DNA of 64,000 nucleotides, from positions 124,001-188,000 of the forward strand of contig JAKSZU010000326.1 of assembly GCA_026018925.1 (NCBI GenBank), written 5' to 3'. Of this stretch, positions 23,691 to 36,860 are shown one piece after another; the first letter of the stretch is position 1, and each line of letters starts with the position of its first letter. A model generated the notes under the pieces. The model searched no databases. It was not told where the DNA came from and saw only the letters and a program-made list of their open reading frames with translations. The position numbers and the translations under genes were made by a program. The DNA is from Tupaia tana (Eukaryota; Chordata; Mammalia; Scandentia; Tupaiidae).

Positions 23691-25224
23691 AAAAGTATTT
23701 CCCTATTTACTACTCAATTTAATCTATTCATAAACAACTGCCACTCTGTAAATTATAATTGTTTTTTATACTGACATATTATTTTTCAGAATTAGCTTAC
23801 ATGATAGACTTTACATTGTCCTTGTAATGAATAAATTTTCTTTTTTTAAAAGAAAATAGTACCAAAATTGATGAATCAATTAAAAAATAGCTTTTTAAAA
23901 AATAATAATAACTCCAGGACATAGAGCAAGAACTCGCTCTTTCTAAGGCTCAGGTTCCCCAGGACCTGGTGCTCATGAGGGTTCAATTGCATAGAACAGA
24001 GCAGCTCTGTACAAATTGTTATAATAACCATGGTTGTGATCCACTGATATAATATCAACATAAAAGTGTAGTCCAAGGGACCAGCAGAAGGTGTAATGGT
24101 TATGTTGCTGGACTCCCATGTAGCTGACCACAGTGGGGAGATTGGGAGGGATTGTGAAATGGGTCACAACAAGGAGGTCATCTGGCCCAAGGGCCCAGCA
24201 TGGTGGCCTGTGAGCTCAGCCCAGATCCAGACGAGAGAGGGAGAAAGGAGTGTGACCTGCATTTCACACCAAACCCCAAAATTAACAAAAACAATTTTAG
24301 ACAAAGACATAAAACCCTAAGCTAAAAAAACCTCTGCAGAAGGGAAAATCAAGACCTGGATTTGCATAGGACGAGAAAGCCGCAGAAATCTCTCCGAGCC
24401 AGGTCATGACTCAAACAGAACAAGTCTGTCAGCATGAGAGACAGACCACTGATCAAGGAAGTATCTACCGGGCACTGCCCCCCCGCCCCAAGGAGTTAAT
24501 GTGGCCTAGAGCATGGTGGGGACATATTTGCATCTGACCTTGAACATGACTGGTAATAAGGAGAGCCAGAGCAGGTGCCATGGGAAGGTGGAGCAGGGGA
24601 ATGAGCATGTGGGCGGGACTCTGAGGAGTCCCATCTGGGCTGGGACCCAGGGCTGTAAAGTAAAGAAGGAAGAACCCTCCAGACAGAGGGAAGAGCCAGG
24701 AGGCCTGAAGCTAAGAGAGCAGGGTAGAAGCGATGTGATGCCCCCGGTGTAGAAAAGGAAGTCCTGGCCTGCCCTGGGCACCTGAACCTCACTTCCCGCA
24801 GCAGGGTCTCTGCAGTCACTTGGATTCTACAGTTCTGGTGGCTCACTTCTCCCTCTGTGCCATGGGAGTGACTGCCAGGCTCATGGGGCCCAGTACAATA
24901 ACTTCATGGACCACATGAGGCACCAAAGCCACAAGAATGCACTCATTTCATCTGAAAAGGGCAAAGATTTACTGAGAATATGAAGTCCAAGTAGGCCGAC
25001 AAGATCCCAAAATATAGAAGGGGATGGCCTCGAACATGTATGTGGAGTCACAGCCAGCCAGCCTGCCTGGGGCCTAAGGGCAGCTCAGGAGGCTGAAGAT
25101 GAAATTAAACTTCTATCTCAGGAGTGTGGTCCTTAGGATTTCCACTTTCAGCCAATACACAAGCTTCCAGAGAGAATTTTTAAGTTCATAGAAAGAGGTT
25201 TGAAAGAAATGTATTAAAATGTCA
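23691..25224. other. Intergenic DNA between copies A and A'
   Basis: A-rich to 24075, then the SINE head fragment, then purine-rich unassigned DNA at 24480-24900. No gene seen. Confidence 0.5.
24077..24140 (+). repeat. SINE head fragment
   Basis: gggaccagcagaaggtgtaa then gctggactcccatgtagctg. Homology stops after about 60 bases. Confidence 0.55.
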
Positions 25225-25475
25225 AGAGAGGAACCAGCAGATGGCATAATAGCTATGACGCTGGACTCCCATGTAGTCGAATGCAATTCAAGTAACGGAC
25301 CCAGTGGCTTAAACCCACACAAGGCGTGTGTGCATGTATGTCCAAGATCCCGAGACAAGAATGGAGAAGGGATTGCAGCATGGCCATTACCCCTGGGGGG
25401 GGTGGTTTCTTGCTTTCTGTCTCTCTGTCGTTCTGACGAGCACACACAGCCCATATGAAAAAAAATTCAAGAGAA
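25225..25475 (+). repeat. Long tRNA-type SINE (S1)
   Basis: aggaaccagcagatggcata head, acccagtggcttaaacccac, tttctgtctctctgtcgttc, A-rich tail. Confidence 0.75.
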
Positions 25476-25529
25476 TAAACTTGCCTCTCAATAATTTAAG
25501 CATGCAGGCTATATGTTAAAGAAGTAATT

Positions 25530-25595
25530 AGAACATGAACAGCACATGTTGTAATGGCTGACTGCAGTTCAAATCCTGGACCTAGTGACTCATTA

Positions 25596-25638
<43 letters not shown>

Positions 25639-25825
25639 TCCAAATTCTTGAGAGAAACATGGAGAAGGGCTGTGGCATGGCCATCCTCCCTGGGGGTGAT
25701 TTCTCACTTACTGATCTTCATATCTCTGTCTCTCTGGGAGGGCACATGTCCTATAGCAAAAATCCCTCTCAAAGAAAAAAATAAAAAACAGAAGAAACTG
25801 AACAACAAAACATAGAAAAAAATCT
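25530..25825 (+). repeat. Long tRNA-type SINE (S1) with (TG)n, at edge of copy A'
   Basis: Diverged head, gttcaaatcctggacctagt, TG tract at 25591-25632, tgtctctctgggagggcaca, long A-rich tail. The copy A' duplication starts directly after the tail. Confidence 0.65.
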
Positions 25826-27640
25826 CCTCTTATTCCAAACAACCCACTAACTTATCTATGGACCATTTGGTTTCTACTACATACATATCTTCAACCACAT
25901 CAAAATCATGTGTTTCTATGAAAATTGGACCATTCTATGCAAATTGCTTAATGACTGCAGATATACTCCCATAACTAAGTAGAATTCATTAACATGGATA
26001 CCTGCTTATTGACCTTGTCAATCGGTTAGCTTTCTCCAGTTTCTCGCTGTCGCTAACAGTTCTCTGTGAACCTCCTCGTGGCTCTGTGCCTTTGCACAGC
26101 ACCTGGGTGTGGATTATGCTCATGAATGGAATTGACTGCAGCACTTCAGATTCAGAAGGTGATGTCAGGCCAAGATATACCCCCAGGTGTTTGGTCTCCA
26201 GTCTTAGAAACGCATACAATTTGGGCTGGGGTATTCGAGGTTTTGGTGGGATAAAGTAGGTAGCATTCAAAGACACAGGACAGCAGATGGGAAACGGAAG
26301 TTCACATCAAAGGAAGGAAACTGTTTCTTACATGGCTAACAAGTTTTCTAGCAAGAGCATGTATTCCTCGGGTCATCAGAAAAATAGCAAAAAGAAACCA
26401 CAGAGGTGCTTTATAACAAGCACCCACACTATAGGAAAAGGAAGAGTTTAGTTCCAGATCCCAGATCCCCTCTGTGGGATCAGGACCATTGATCCTAATG
26501 GAGAGAAGTTTCCCATATTTTATTGAGCCCCTGGGAAACTGGTCTCACCTACTTACCACCCAGGTGTGAGGGGCGACATCCTTCTGACAAAGGCAGGGCT
26601 AGAGCGTGCACTGACCATTCTGTAAGAACACAGCTCCTACCACTGCACACTCAGCCAATGCTCCTCCTATCCAGAAATCCTGAGAGTGTGGAAATGGATG
26701 TAAAAGTTGTGTTTGGCTTATGGAAGGCATTTCAGTTTCCTCTTAACTGTCCTTGTCATGCCTGGGAATTCAAATCAGCTGGAGGTCACCAGGTGAGGAA
26801 ATGGGTAGGGGCCAGAGACAGAAAATGGTGAACCTTTGGACTCTTATTGCACCACAGCATCATGACATTGCATTTGACACCTCGCTCAGGACTTTGAAAA
26901 TGTCGCTGGGCCTATCAAGTGGTGTAGTGGTTAAGGTGTTGGACTCCCACATGGCTGACTGTGCTTTGAGTACCAGACCTGGCAGCTGGATTTTTCACTT
27001 TCCCTTTCTCTGACTCTCCATCTCACACTGGTCACCACACATGCTTTATAGCAAATTAAAAATGATAATAATAAATACAATTCAATAAATAATTCTTTTT
27101 CCTCAAAAAAGAGAAAGAACATATTTCTTGTCTTAAACCTCATTTATCACCTGTTTTCTAACCTAGATCATTGTTTCTGTCTGCTACACGAGCCACAGAA
27201 CAAAGAACAGGGACACCAAAAGTGCCAGTATTTACTGGGAAAATTTAATCTCATTACTATGAGAAGAAAAGATTATTAACACATTTATATATGAATAAAC
27301 TGAGGCTCAGGGCGAATCTTAAAATTCTTCCAGACCTACCAAATGCTGAGATCCACATCAAAATATAGACATCCTCTGCCCAGGGACATGAAGGAAACCC
27401 TATTTACACCATCTGGGAATACATGGATCTGGAATACCAGAGCAGCCCTTGGGGAGGTATTATTGAAGGAATGGACCCAGGTAATGGAATCCTAATGAAG
27501 TTACCTCACTTCCTCAGTGACAGACTCAACAGAACTTAGACGTCTGGTAGCAGGGCACCCTCTGGCTAGCCCTAGCCAGTTCAGTTGATGGGAAATGAGT
27601 GAGAGGGCAAGATGTTTTTTGCTGCTCTTCTCACTGTTCA
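25826..27640 (+). pseudogene. RGL4: RGL4-like copy A', 5' flank plus start of exon 1 only
   Basis: Matches 11212-13030 of copy A through the flank and into exon 1. The ATG is kept at about 27614 (caagATGtttttt), but homology stops near 27640, after some twenty coding bases. The following DNA is unrelated. No other exon was found before copy B. It is a truncated duplicate with no coding capacity of its own. Its 5' flank could still act as a promoter, which is untested. Confidence 0.75.
26905..27115 (+). repeat. Short SINE (S2) inside copy A' flank
   Basis: gggcctatcaagtggtgtag, gttggactcccacatggctg. Paralogous to the SINE at 12284-12490. Confidence 0.75.
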
Positions 27641-28249
27641 CATGTGAGCACCTAAAAAATGGAAATAACAAGTGCAGAGCTGGTAGAGTTTTATAACAGG
27701 AGCACATGCCTCAGAGATCTGCACCTAAGGAGGTTCAAAGGATGACAAGGCTGTGGAAAGAGCCTAGGGGGAGAGAGGAGTAGAGAAATGGAAGAGAGGA
27801 CAGTGAGATTCCAGGGACTAGGATATTTGGATAATTTTCTTTCAACTCTGACAAAGTAGCTTTGACACTTAAAACGCTCAAACAACAAACAGATAAAATC
27901 TCAGCTTATGGACACACACATCTAGTCCCAGCTTCAAAATCTCATAAGGCTTGGACTATGGACACAACGGAAGCCTGACTGAGGGAAGGTGGGCTTCCCG
28001 CATCATTCATGTGGGTTCTGGAAGGACTCAGTGTGACGTGGGAGCCTGGGCTCCTCCTGTGTGTCCTTGGCACTCCTGGAGTTCTCTGCACTGTGGCCTC
28101 CACTGTGGGTGCTCATAGCATTGATGCGTGCTTCCCAAACCCGAGAAACAGGGAAGAGGGAGAGATTGAGTCCAAGGGTGGGAACAGAGAAGACGCCAAG
28201 AGCAAAATGTCAGTTTTGCAAACTGCAATCATGGGAGTAGTCACAGACT
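27641..28249. other. Unassigned DNA between copy A' and the MaLR LTR
   Basis: No homology to the RGL4-like units and no repeat recognised. Confidence 0.5.
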
Positions 28250-28615
28250 GACTATCTTGTCACCCTAGATTCAATATGGGGAAATCCTACCCCCAATGTA
28301 ATGCTGTGAAGTGGTGGGGCATTTGGGAGGTGGTTAAGTCATGAGGGTGCTTGCCACTGAGTAGGATTATTGGCCCTCGAATAGAGACTCAGAGCACACT
28401 CTTCTCCTCTCTGCACTACAGCAGGAGCCACTCTGAAGCCTGAGGTCTCAAATTCTAGGGGGAGCCAGGCCAAAACCTGACTGTGCCGGAACCCAAACCT
28501 CGGGCTTCCAGCCTCCAGGAACGTGAGGAGGAGATTTTTGCTGTGCACAAGTTTGTACAGACTAAATTGCTTGTTTTCCTGAACAAAGAAGTGATAGCAT
28601 ATCATTTTTGTTGTC
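28250..28615 (+). mobile_element. Solitary ERVL-MaLR LTR (MLT1/MST-like), fossil
   Basis: Order of MaLR LTR hallmarks: taccccaatgtaatgctgtg-like text, then a ggggcatttgggaggt box, a gagggtgc box and the cttccagcctccaggaacgt box. No internal region or second LTR was seen, so it is a solo LTR. The family is ancient in placental mammals and this copy is diverged. It lies about 1.1 kb before copy B. Confidence 0.7.
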
Positions 28616-28837
28616 ATCCGCTGGTCAGAAGCGAGTGCGGTCAGCCACTACGGAGCGGCACCCCCTACGGGACAGCTGAGTCCCATTTTCAGATTATAAA
28701 CCTAATTGAGAAGACATTAGAAGGATTTTGTCAGGGATAACATTGTCCAAGTTTCGTTTAATTTCAAACTTGCTTGTGCAGAGCAGAAAATCCAGTCCAG
28801 GAGGAAGGGCACTTTCCCAGATTACACTCTTAGGCCT

Positions 28838-29366
28838 GTCTCCTGGGCAGCTGTAGTTCTGGCTGCCTGCCACCTCTCTCTGCAATTCTGTCATCTCTTA
28901 AGTTGCTGCATTGTCTACACATGACACCCAGCTATGAACTTCCTAAGTTTAGTCTTTCACCCATGAGCTTCCCAGGGAGCGGTGGCTAGCAAGATGCCCA
29001 CTATGCATGTGGGGAGACTGGGGAGGCCCTGAAAGACACAATGGCTTATCTGGGGACATGGAAATCACTATAAAACATGGTTCTGCAGCCAGTTCTGACT
29101 TCTCAAGCTGGGGCCGTGTTCCCATGCAGGAGCCAAGGAGCATTACTGTGCAGTTATGGAGTTCATATCAGGGAGGGGGAGCAGTCAAAAGCCCAAAGCA
29201 CCCCTTGGGGAGGTATTATAGAAGAAACAGACCCAGGTTATAAAATCCTAATGAAGTGACCTCACTTCCTCAGGACAAGCCCGACAGAACTTAGAACTCT
29301 GGTAACCGGGCACCCACTGGCTAGCCCTAGCCAGTTCAGTAGATGGAAAACACTTGAGAGGGCAAG
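28838..29366 (+). repeat. 5' flank of copy B, duplicated at 50045-50606
   Basis: The stretch from ctcttaggcc through the text gggagcggtggctagcaaga aligns closely with the flank of copy C, then runs into exon 1. It includes the 16-bp inverted repeat at 29253-29268. It is a low-copy duplication and not an interspersed repeat. Confidence 0.75.
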
Positions 29367-31046
29367 ATATTTTCTTGCTGCTCTTCAGTGTGCCCATGCT
29401 CCCCTCCCAGGGGATCTAAGAAGAAGTGTCTTCTCCAGAGATTCAGAAATTGGATGAGTCCATCCTTCAGATGCCTCTGGCCATCTGGTTGGGGTCACAC
29501 ACGGGTAACACAGGGCAGACCAGAACAGGCCCATCAAGGCCAGCCCTCACTGAGGCTCATCTGGGCTGCCCAACAGCCAGTCCTCAGCCCCATGTGTATA
29601 TGTGAGGACAGTGGGAGAACGGGTGGGGGCTGATCCGCAGCAGTACCAGGTCCCTGGATATTGAAACAGTACAGGGTCTTCCTGTTGATATCTGATTTTA
29701 TGGTTGGCAGGACAGCAGAGTGACTGTTAAGACCAATTTTGTCTACCCACATGTTGCTCCCAAGACCTCGGGCTGTGACCTGGTTTACTCCCACAGAGGA
29801 GGTCTGTGCAGATGCTCCTGCACACCTGATCTGGGGGTAGAACTGTTCGTGGGCACGTCTCCTCTGGGGACCACCAGAAAGACTGCTGACCCTGCTAGCC
29901 CGCTGCTGGGCACTCTCTTTGCAGAGCTCTGCAGAGGAGATGGAAGAAGTGTTCGACGTGTCCAACTATGCCTTCCCTCTAGGCAGTGGACAATTCCATC
30001 ATGGCGATGACCACAACCACGGCTGGTCAGGGGTGAGAGTGGGCACAAAAAGCATCCACAGAAACAAACCCGAGTTGACCAGGGCTAATCCCGAGACCAG
30101 ACCTGAACATAAGAATGCCCTGGGGTTGTCCTAAGGCTTTCCCACATGAACCACACACAGTCTCTTCCCCAAAGGAATCTGGCCTCTGACAGCTTAGTTG
30201 CTGGTAAAGTCCCTGATGACACACTCATAGGAATACCAGAGGAAACATACGCGTAATTGTCTCATGTCCCAGTAGGATGACATCTGCTCACATACCCCTG
30301 TTGTTGCTGCTGTTATCATATGTGCTCCCCTGAGAAACAGAGAAGCAGCAAGCTCCCGTTCCCTCCCACACCTCCTCCAAGAATCCGTAACCAACAGTGT
30401 TACAGGAAAGATTTTACACAAAACGGGGAGCCATTAAGAGCCTATATATGCGTTAAGTTGGAATCTGTCATGTTAAATAACCCTGTAGAGCCTCACCAGG
30501 TCAGAGCTGTGCCCTCACGTGTCGGCAGCACATTCTAAACGACGGGTTCATCCCGCAGCAGCTCAGCGTGTACGTTCTGCTGGACTGAGATGTGACCTGT
30601 TTGCTCCATTCCCACTCCGATCTATTGCAGGCCCACCTATTTGTTCGGGCTGTCATTGCACAGGGCTGCAGGCTGGATGGCTCTCAGCATATTTTCCTCA
30701 TGACCCTCAAGGCTAGGAATCAGTGTCAAGGGCTGTTTCTTCACGGCTCACGATATACCTGAGGAAACATTGAAGACGCTAATTGTTCAGTCATTCCCTG
30801 TTCTTCATGGAAATGTCTATACTGAAGGTTCTGCTTCTTCACCAAGGACACTTGGAACCTCCAAATACACAAATTCCAGCAGGGCGGGTTCCTGGTCTAC
30901 ACACCCCTAAGTTTTCAAGGGTTCCTGCTGCTGTCACTGACCTGGGTCCCTCCTTTCCCTCAGAATAAAAAGAAGTCCCTGTCTGACCTGTGGGAGGCCT
31001 GCACTCTGCAGACTCTCCAGGCAGGCACAAGGCACACTTGGAAGGG
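29367..31046 (+). pseudogene. RGL4: RGL4-like copy B, exons 1-3 then cut by L1
   Basis: Exon 1 (29367-29504) keeps full length and an open frame, but its start codon is ATA. Exon 2 (29925-30032) is intact with both splice sites. Exon 3 begins at 30964 and stays open to about 31046, where L1 ORF2 3' sequence starts. None of exons 4-14 is found before or after the L1 block up to 41 kb. The copy resembles C in its 5' flank. It is a truncated pseudogene. Whether the L1 insertion itself removed the 3' half or followed an earlier deletion cannot be told from the window. Confidence 0.8.
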
Positions 31047-31592
31047 AGATGCAGATAAAAACCACAATGAGATAACACCTAACCCCTGTCAGAATGGCAA
31101 AGATTAAGAATATAAAAAGTGATGTGTTGGCGGGGATGTGGTGAAAAGGAAACCCTCCTACACTGTCGGTGGGAATGTAAACTAGTTCAACCACTGTGGA
31201 GAACAATATGGAGGTTCCTCAAAGATCTACAAATAGAACTACCATTTGATCCAGCAATCCCACTTCTGGGTATTTACCCAAAAGACAGGAGAATGCTCAG
31301 TCAGAAAAGTGCTTGCACATCAATGTTTATTGCAGCATTATTTACAATTGCCAAGACATGGAACCAACCTAAATGTCCACAAACTGATGAATGGATTGGA
31401 AAAGTGTGGTATATATACTCTATGGAATACTACTCGGCCATAAAAAATAACAAGACCCTGGAATTTGATAGAAAGTGGTCAGATATGGAGGATCTATTGC
31501 TGAGTGAAGTAAGCCAGGCTATGAAAGAAAGATATTGTATGTATCCACTCAATATATACCGACTATCAGCACTCTATGGTAGAGAGACTTTT
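31047..31592 (+). mobile_element. LINE-1 ORF2 3'-end fragment interrupting copy B
   Basis: Encodes the ORF2 C-terminus in one open frame from about 31119 ([39 protein letters not shown]). It begins inside exon 3 of RGL4-like copy B and ends at the ORF2 terminus without a 3' untranslated region. L1 element 1 follows directly, so element 1 probably inserted at or replaced its 3' end. Confidence 0.85.
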
Positions 31593-31930
31593 TCTTTATT
31601 TTTCTGTGTTGTCTTTCCTTTTGTTGCATATTGTCCTCTCCTCCTCATTTTTTACCGTGCCAGACAGACTAGACAGGTCTAGAATCATATATCTGAAATT
31701 TCCTAGTAAGGTAAGTGTCTCTGGGATCCTCCCTAGTACTGATTCCCCTGTGAAAAAGGAGATACTGCTTGTTAGACACTTCTGTAGAGTTCCCCTCCTG
31801 AGAACACATTGGTAAAAACAACAGAAGAGAGACTTCAATAAACATCTATTCCCATCAAAAAGGAAAGACTCTTACTTCTAGTGGGAGAAAAGTTCTCCCA
31901 AGAGGTCTTTAAAAGGGAAGTAATCTTCCA

Positions 31931-32897
31931 ATGGCTAGAAGTAGAAAAAGAGCCTCAGGTCTGAATAAACAAGGAAATATGTCTCCAACAAAGGAAAATG
32001 CCCCTCCATGTCTCGTAAATATAGAGGACGTAACCAAAATGACAGACACAGAATTACAAACATTCATGGTGACCAAATTCTGTGAATTGGAAAAAAAAAA
32101 AAAGAGACAACGAACTACAGGAAATTAGGAAGTCCTTCCAGGATATGAAAGAAGAAATGGATACTCTGAGAAAGAATCAGGTGGAACTATTAGAGATAAA
32201 GTCTATAATACAAGAAATCAAAAACTCTCTGGAAAGTATTAAGAGCCGATTAGACCATGCTGAAGATCGAATCTCTGATGTAGAAGATAAAACCTCTGAT
32301 CTAGAAAAAAACTACAAAAAGATCGAGAAAATAACTAAAAAACATGAGGATAATATACGAGAAATACTATACTCTATTAGACGCCCAAACATCAGAATAA
32401 TCGGCATCCCAGAAGGTGAAGAAACTAATAGCGGAATGGAAGATCTATTCCATGACATCCTGGAAGAAAATTTCCCAAGCCTAGAGAGGCACCGAACCAT
32501 CCGGACCCAAGAAATACAAAGGACCCCAAATAGAATCAACCCCAGAAGATCTTCCCCAAGGCACATCTTAGCCAGGCTGTCTAATGTCACAGAAAAAGAC
32601 ATGATACTAAAACTGGCAAGAGAGAAACGACAAGTAACTTACAAAGGCCATCCCATAAGACTAACACCAGACCTCTCATCAGAAACAATGCAAGCAAGGA
32701 AAGAATGGGAAGACATACTGAAAGTGTTAAGAGAGAAACAATTTCAGCCAAGACTATTATACCCTGCAAGATTATCCTTCATTTGGGAAAAAAAAGAGAT
32801 TAAAATCTTCTCAGACAAACAAAATCTGAAAGAATTTGCCAACACCAGACCAGCTCTTCAAGAAATCCTGAAGAAAGTACTGTTCCAGGAAAACTGA
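31931..32897 (+). pseudogene. LINE-1 ORF1 (RNA-binding protein), one homopolymer slip
   Basis: ORF1p forms trimers, coats L1 RNA and acts as chaperone. The start MARSRKRASGLNKQGN is followed by 65 codons. An A-run at 32091-32103 holds 13 A instead of 12, which shifts the frame. The rest (from about 32104) is open to 32897, about 322 codons in all. It includes a charged coiled-coil (LEIKSIIQEIKNSLESIKSR) and the RRM-like segment IIGIPEGEETN. The slip sits in a mutation-prone homopolymer, so a sequencing error is also possible. Confidence 0.85.
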
Positions 32898-32941
32898 AGA
32901 CACAACAGCCAGAAACAAAGAAATAACAGGCAACTAAGACA

Positions 32942-35900
32942 ATGGCTAACTTAAATGTCGGTACAGATCCTGTAACATCGATAATAACATTGAATGTTAA
33001 TGGGTTAAATTCTCCAATCAAGAGACACAGACTGGCTGAATGGATAAAAAAACAGAAACCCTCTATCTGTTGCCTACAAGAAACCCAACTCATGGAAAAA
33101 GACATACATAGACTGAAAGTGAAGGGTTGGAAAAAGGTTTTCCATGCAGTTGGGAACCAAAAAAGAGCTGGAGTTGCGATACTAATTTCTGACAAAATAG
33201 GCTTTAAAACAAAAAGTGTTCAAAGAGACAAAGAAGGGCACTATATCATAGTAAAAGGCTCTATAGATCGAGAAGATATAACGCTTATTAATATCTATGC
33301 TCCTAACACAGGAGCACCCAAATATGTGAAGGAAAGATTGTTAGATCTAAAAGGGGAGATAGACTGCAACACACTAATTGTTGGAGATCTCAACACCGCA
33401 TTATCCCCTCTGGACAGATCATCTAGGCAAAAAATAGGTAGAGAGATCAAGGATCTAAATGATACCATCAATCAATTGGACTTAACAGACATCTATAGAA
33501 CTTTCCACCCAAAAACCACAAGATATAGTTTTTTCTCACCCCGACATGGAACCTTCTGGAAGACTGACCACATCATAGGACACAAAGCAAGCCTCTGCAG
33601 ATTCAGAGGCATAGAAACTATTTCCAGCATCTTCTCTGACCATGATGGAATTAAACTTGAGTTTAATTTCAAGAGAAATCCTCAAAAATACCTAAAAACA
33701 TGGAAACTAAATAACCTACTCCTGAATGACTCCACTATTATCGAAGAAATAAAGTCTGAAATCAAAAGATTCATGGAAGCCAATGACAATGAAGACACGA
33801 GTTTCCATAATCTTTGGGACACTGCCAAAGCAGTCATAAGAGGGAAGTTCATAGCAATTAGTGCACATAAGAAGAAGACAGAGAGAAGGCTAATGGATCA
33901 CCTAACATCAAGCCTTAGAGAATTGGAAAAGCAACAGCAAAAAAATCCAAAAAATTACAGGAGAAAGGAAATAATAAAGATACGAGCAGAAATAAATGAA
34001 ATAGAAAATAAACGTACTATACAGAAAGTAAGTGAAAGCAAAAGCTGGTTCTTTGAAAGGATAAACAAAATTGATACCCCACTAGCGAGACTTATTAAGA
34101 AGAAGAGAGAAAGGAACCAGGTGAATCAAATCTGCAATGAGGCTGGTAACATAACAACAAACATAGTAGAAATTCAAAACATCATTAGGGGATACTTTGA
34201 ACATCTATACTCTAAGAAACAAGATAATCTGGATGAGATGGACAAATTCCTGGACAAATATAATCTACCAAGAATGAGCCAGGAAGAAATAGAAAGTCTG
34301 AATAGGCCCATAACAAGCCAGGAGATTGAATCAGTAATAAGTAACCTCCCAACAAAGAAAAGCCCTCACCCCAATGGATTAACCTCTGAATTCTACAAAA
34401 CTTTCAAAGAAGAGTTAACTCCCATTCTGCTCAAATTATTTCTAAAGATCCAAAAGGGTGAATCTCTCCCTAATTCATTCTATGAAGCCTCTGTCACCCT
34501 CATCCTCAAAACAGATAAGGACAGGACAAGGAAGGAAAACTATAGACCAATATCCCTGATGAATATAGACGCGAAGATTCTCAACAAGGTACTAGCAAAT
34601 CGTATACAACAACTTATCAAAAAGATTATACATCATGATCAGGTAGGCTTTATCCCAGGAATGCAAGGTTGGTTCAACATACGCAAAACCATAAATGTAA
34701 TACACCATATTAATAGGAAGAAAGATAAAAACCATATGGTCATATCAATTGATGCAGAAAAAGCATTTGATAAGAGACAACATCCCTTAATGATCAAGAC
34801 ACTCAGCAAAATGGGCATAGAAGGGCCATTTCTCAACACAATAAAAGCTATCTATGAAAAACCCATAGCGAACATCATCCTCAATGGAGAAAAGCTGAAA
34901 GCTTTTCCACTAAAAACGGGTACAAGACAAGGATGTCCACTTTCTCCACTCCTCTTCAATATAGTACTAGAAGTCTTGGCCATTGCAATCAGAAAAGAGG
35001 AAAAAATAAAAGGCATTCAAATAGGAAAAGAAGAGGTGAAACTCTCTCTATTTGCAGATGACATGATTGTATACATAGAAGACCCAATGGTTTCCATAAA
35101 AAAATTTCTGGAAGTAATACATGAATACAGTAACGTTGCAGGATACAAAATTAATATCCAGAAATCTATAGCATTTCTGTGTACGAACAACAGGCAGACT
35201 GAGATGGAACTGAAAAAAGTTGTTCCATTTACCATAGCCACAAAAAGTATAAGATACTTAGGGATAAATCTAACTAAAGAAGTTAAAGGCCTCCACAAGG
35301 AAAACTATGAGAAGATAAAAAAAGAAATTGAAAATGACACAAAAAAATGGAAGGACATCCCATGTTCCTGGATTGGAAGAATTAATATAATCAAAATGGC
35401 AATTTTACCCAAATTAATCTACCTATTTAATGCAATGCCAATCAAAGTACCAGACACATTCTTCACAGATCTAGGAAAGACAATCATAACGTTTGTCTGA
35501 AATCATAAAAGACCCCGTATTGCCAAAGCAGTTTTGCACAAGAAGAATGGAGTGGGCAGCATCTCACTCCCTGACCCAAAAATATACTACAAAGCTGTGG
35601 TAATCAAAACAGCATGGTACTGGCACAGGAACAGACAGGTGGACCAATGGAACAGAATAGAGTCCCCAGAAATGAATGCTCAAACATACAGCCAACTGAT
35701 TTTTGACAAGGGGCACCAGTCAATCCTGTGGGAAAAGGATAACCTCTTCAGCAAATGGTGCTGGCAAAACTGGATCTCCACTTGCAGAAAGATGAATCTG
35801 AACCCCTACCTCTCACCTCTGACAAAAATAAAGTCAAGGTGGATCAAAGATCTAAACCTAAGACCTCAAACTATAAAACTGCTCCTGGAAAACACCGGGG

Positions 35901-36793
35901 AAACTCTGGGAGACATTGGGGTAGGGAAAAACTTCTTAAATAAGACTCCCAATGCACAGTCTATGATCCCTAAAATAGACAAGTGGGATTACATCAGACT
36001 AAGAAGTTTCTGCATGGCAAAAGACACAGTGATTAGTGTGAACAGACAGCCCTCAGAATGGGAAAATATTTTTGTAAACTATGCATCAGACAAGGGACTG
36101 ATAACCAGAATCCACAAGGAACTCAAGCGGCTGTTTCGGAAAAAGACAATCAATCCTATTAAAAGATGGGAGAATGAGTTGAAAAAACCACTTTCTAAAG
36201 ATGACATACGAATAGCTAAAAGACATATGAAAAAATGCTCAACATCCCTCATTGTAAGAGAAATGCAGATCAAAACAACAATGAGATATCACCTAACCCC
36301 AGTCAGAATGTCTAAGATTAAAAAAACAAAAAATGATAAGTGCTGGAGGGGGTGTGGTGAAAAGGGAACTCTCTTACACTGCTGGTGGGACTGTAAATTG
36401 GTACAACCACTGTGGAGAACAATTTGGAGATTCCTCCATAATCTACAAATAGAACTACCATATGATCCAGCAATCCCACTCCTTGGTATCTACCCGAAGG
36501 ACAGAAGAATACTTAATCGAAAAAGTGCTTGCACATCGATGTTTATTGCGGCACTTTTCACGATTGCTAAGTCATGGAAACAACCTAATTGCCCACGAAC
36601 TGATGAATGGTTAGAAAAACTGTGGCACATATACTCAATGGAATACTATTCATCCATAAAAAACAACAAATCCCTGACTTTTGAAAGGAAGTGGATGAAT
36701 ATGGAAGACTTACTGTTGAGTGAAGCAAGCCATGCTATGAAGGAGAGACATTGTATGTCCCCACTTAATATATACCGAGTGTCTGCACTCTAA
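32942..36793 (+). pseudogene. LINE-1 ORF2 (endonuclease/reverse transcriptase), one in-frame TGA
   Basis: 1283 codons plus stop in a single frame, interrupted only by TGA at 35498-35500 (codon 853), where related copies read TGG (W in FVWNHKR). The endonuclease keeps E47, D149, N151, D209 and H234. The reverse transcriptase keeps FADD at residues 704-707. The C-terminal CCHC cluster is present ([14 protein letters not shown]). ORF2p nicks DNA and primes reverse transcription at the target. Apart from the stop all key residues seen are intact. The spacing of 44 bases from ORF1 is normal for mammals. Confidence 0.9.
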
Positions 36794-36860
36794 ATGTGTA
36801 TATATATATATATACACATATATATTTGTATATATATGTATATATATATTTTTGAAACCA
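36794..36860. repeat. TA-rich microsatellite in L1 element 1
   Basis: Alternating TA with occasional G and C directly after the ORF2 stop. Confidence 0.9.

Noticed and set aside
24496-24870. Possible small gene on the minus strand
   Set aside because: No splice or family evidence. The composition resembles old interspersed repeat or unique intergenic DNA.
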